Positions 5,943 through 7,904 of a stretch of 7,904 nt of DNA are shown here, one piece after another (position 1 is the stretch's first letter; the number at the start of each line of letters is the position of its first letter). Both the position numbers and the translations under genes were made by a program. The stretch is from JACQAI01 sp035507915 (GTDB taxonomy: Bacteria > Pseudomonadota > Alphaproteobacteria > Elsterales > Elsteraceae): assembly GCA_035507915.1 (NCBI GenBank), contig DATJNS010000017.1:1-7904 (forward strand). The letters are read 5' to 3'. The notes beneath the pieces were generated by a model. It ran no database searches, was not told the DNA's origin, and saw nothing but the letters and a program-made list of their open reading frames with translations.

Positions 5943-6826
5943 TCAGGCCCGCCGGCCCGTCGTGGGGAAGCGTCGCTGCACCAGCCGCTCGAGCTGGCCC
6001 AGCACGCCGACGCAGGCAAGCGCGATCAGGAGGAACAGCACCGCCATCGCCGCCGCCGCAGGAATGTCGAAGGCGTCCAGAATCTTTTGATAGATCAGAT
6101 TGGCCGCCATCGGGCTTCGGCCGCCGCCCAAGAGGTCGGGAAACAGGAACGAGCTGAGCGCCACCGCGTAGGTCAGGGTCGACGCGGCGATCAGCGCCGG
6201 CACGCTGAGCGGCAGCGTGATGGCGACGAAACTGCGCATCCGGGTGGCGCCGAGGTTGCGCGCCGCTTCCTCGAGCGACGCCGGGACCGTCTTCAGGCCG
6301 CCGAACAGCGTCAAGGTGAAGAACGGCAGCAGGAAGTGCACCAGGCTGATGATCACGCCGGTGCGGTTGTGCACGAGCGGCAGCGGCGTGAGACCCACGG
6401 TCTTCAGCAGCGCGTTCACGAGGCCGGTGTTGCCCAAGATGATGAGCCATGCGTAGGCGCGCGTGACGCCGCCCGACAGGAAGGTCACGATCAAGGCGAA
6501 CAGGATCAGGTTGCGCAAAGTGCGCGACGGCGTACGCGCCATCAGGTAGGCGAGGGGGTAGCCGATCAGGATGCACAGGCCGGTCAGCTGGAGCGCGAGC
6601 CACAGCGTGTCGAGCGTGACGTCGCGATTGAGCTTCAAGCCGACGACGGCCCGATAATTGTCGAGCGACGGCGGTCCGATGATCGACGCCGTGCCCGATA
6701 CGTTGTGCAGCAGGCTGACGATGGCGAACACCGCGAACGCGGTGAAGAACAGCCCGAGCACCGCCAGCGCAGGCAACGCCAACCATCGTCCGTCGGATGA
6801 TCCGCGGGCCGGATAACCGGCAATGG

Positions 6827-6830
<4 letters not shown>
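5943..6830 (-). CDS. ABC transporter permease 1 (PotB-like)
   Basis: A 295-residue inner-membrane permease. About six hydrophobic segments lie near residues 15-42, 74-98, 105-133, 155-178, 207-233 and 258-280. The EAA docking loop reads EEAARNLGATRMRSFVAITL (187-206) followed by PLSVPALIA. GGVTRAYAWLIILGNTGLVN (120-139) and the large first periplasmic loop with LDNYR (56-60) are characteristic of PotB-type subunits, which pair with a PotC-type subunit to form the channel. The start ATG at 6830 overlaps the ATPase stop as ATGA (6827-6830). It has only a weak ribosome site, so reinitiation from the ATPase gene is the probable means of translation. TGA 5943-5945 is followed 5 nt later by the permease 2 start. 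Gene order ATPase-PotB-PotC matches the E. coli potABC layout. Substrate not determinable here. Confidence 0.93.

Positions 6831-7904
<1,074 letters not shown>

Noticed and set aside
5938..6786. Open-frame extension that would make permease 2 a 548-residue protein
   Set aside because: The extra N-terminal part is arginine/alanine/histidine-rich without membrane segments and overlaps permease 1 in another frame. Permease 1 has full family motifs in that stretch, so the extension is a G+C-driven shadow.

Overview
The window is strongly G+C-rich (roughly two-thirds by eye), densely coding, and uses G/C third positions throughout. Its gene families (PotABC-type transporter, CntA/GbcA-like Rieske oxygenase, DUF1989 protein, M20 deacylase, PilZ protein) fit an environmental alphaproteobacterium of the Rhodospirillales/Hyphomicrobiales kind. 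That placement is inference from gene content and composition. I see no phage, insertion sequence, CRISPR array, tRNA or rRNA.

Layout, left to right. (1) Bases 1-153 hold the C-terminal end of a plus-strand gene, probably a periplasmic amino-acid-type solute-binding protein. (2) After a 28-bp convergent gap, three minus-strand genes are packed head to tail. In transcription order they are a DUF1989 protein (3232-2615), a Rieske non-heme iron oxygenase alpha subunit with a GTG start (2603-1449), and an M20 metallohydrolase (1432-182). Gaps are 11 and 16 bp and each downstream start has a purine-rich ribosome site, so this is very probably one operon. (3) Eighty bp upstream lies a minus-strand gene with a long charged helical N-terminus and a C-terminal PilZ domain (4140-3313). 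(4) A divergent gap of about 200 bp separates it from a plus-strand Asp/Glu-racemase-family gene (4342-5043), which may be coupled to a nine-codon leader ORF. (5) A convergent gap with two adjacent GC-rich hairpins (5108-5140) separates this from a minus-strand PotABC-like ABC transporter operon: ATPase (enters from beyond the right edge, ends 6827), permease 1 (6830-5943), permease 2 (5937-5140). ATPase and permease 1 overlap by ATGA.

How the genes may work together: the oxygenase has the ligand pattern, including a bridging Glu, seen in enzymes that attack quaternary or N-methylated amines. DUF1989 proteins include subunits of carboxyguanidine deiminase. M20 enzymes cleave amide or N-acyl/N-carbamoyl bonds. 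Together with transporters of small nitrogenous solutes on both sides, this suggests uptake and stepwise dismantling of an N-substituted amino-acid-like or betaine-like compound. The substrate cannot be read from the sequence, and no oxygenase reductase is present in the window. This three-gene cassette is the best candidate for an undescribed pathway here.
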